The translations under genes and the position numbers were made by a program. Of a DNA stretch of 64,000 nucleotides, positions 63,889 through 64,000 are shown in pieces (the stretch's first letter is position 1; each line of letters starts with the position of its first letter). This DNA comes from Pseudocitrobacter faecalis. GTDB taxonomy: Bacteria > Pseudomonadota > Gammaproteobacteria > Enterobacterales > Enterobacteriaceae. Under the pieces are notes generated by a model. It did not search any database, was not told the DNA's origin, and worked only from the letters and a program-made list of their open reading frames with translations. The stretch covers positions 464,194 to 528,193 of the forward strand of contig QNRL01000002.1 in assembly GCA_003315335.1 (NCBI GenBank), read 5' to 3'.

Positions 63889-64000
63889 ATGAACATCCAG
63901 AAAGCCCCGCAGCACATCGTATCAATATGGCTGTGGGACTTCGGCTTGATAGCTTTAAGCAACTCTATTAGCTGCGCCCTCAAGAGCGGCAACCCTTTTA
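63889..64000 (+). CDS. Start of a possible prophage open frame, cut by window end
   Basis: An ATG at 63889 (MNIQKAPQHIVSIWLWDFGL) reads on for 37 codons to the window edge without a stop. No clear ribosome site. It overlaps a minus-strand frame at 63795-63992; neither can be decided from the window. Confidence 0.3.
   Translation, partial: MNIQKAPQHIVSIWLWDFGLIALSNSISCALKSGNPF

Noticed and set aside
63795..63992. 65-codon minus-strand frame at the window end
   Set aside because: Overlaps two plus-strand frames, no ribosome site and no recognised family.

Overview
The window is chromosomal DNA from a member of the Enterobacteriaceae. The cstA-ent-fep-fes-entD block matches the Escherichia/Salmonella type gene for gene. 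The romA-ramA/ramR locus is missing from E. coli and points to a Citrobacter-, Enterobacter- or Klebsiella-like genus. REP palindromes of the enterobacterial type fill many gaps. I favour Citrobacter or a close relative, but the sequence alone does not settle the genus.

Positions 1-23.7 kb hold cstA (3' part outside the window) followed by the complete enterobactin system. This comprises synthesis (entCEBAH, entF with its MbtH partner, entD), export (entS), outer-membrane uptake (fepA), periplasmic binding and inner-membrane import (fepB, fepDGC), and intracellular hydrolysis (fes). Fur-type sites lie in the three divergent control regions: fepB/entC, entS/fepD and fes/fepA. fepE (O-antigen length control) sits inside the cluster, next to an unexpected WaaB-like lipopolysaccharide galactosyltransferase.

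Positions 23.7-41.5 kb hold an Old Yellow Enzyme homologue, an AbgT-family transporter, ybdK, a secreted phosphodiester-glycosidase-like protein, a P-type cation ATPase with a divergent 36-residue membrane peptide, ybdJ, and a second, exported Fes-like esterase. They also hold the ram multidrug-resistance locus with a clear RamR operator over the romA promoter, an aminotransferase, ybdF, nfsB, the mechanosensitive channel ybdG, and a LacI-type regulator beside the tail of a lost sugar dehydrogenase.

Positions 41.6-54.6 kb hold pheP, a TonB-dependent siderophore receptor, a drug/metabolite exporter and an HD-GYP protein. A flavin monooxygenase with an SsuABC-like importer follows, then a polar amino-acid ABC importer. 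This part looks like scavenging of iron and organosulfur compounds.

Positions 54.7-60.1 kb hold a catabolic-looking group: a short-chain dehydrogenase, an AraC regulator, a NIPSNAP protein, a second Old Yellow Enzyme and a ketosteroid-dehydrogenase-like flavoprotein. Together they suggest redox processing of a cyclic ketone such as a steroid or terpenoid. Three exact-period 126-bp tandem palindromic repeats lie inside the group. This is my main candidate for an undescribed system.

Positions 60.2-64 kb are mobile-element territory: an AT-rich LuxR-type regulator, a phage-immunity-like (C4-type) RNA remnant and a manganese-pyrophosphatase-like gene. These are followed by the 3' half of a tRNA-Arg gene as an attachment-site scar and the end of a prophage with a LexA site, a UmuD-like gene and a DinI-like gene.
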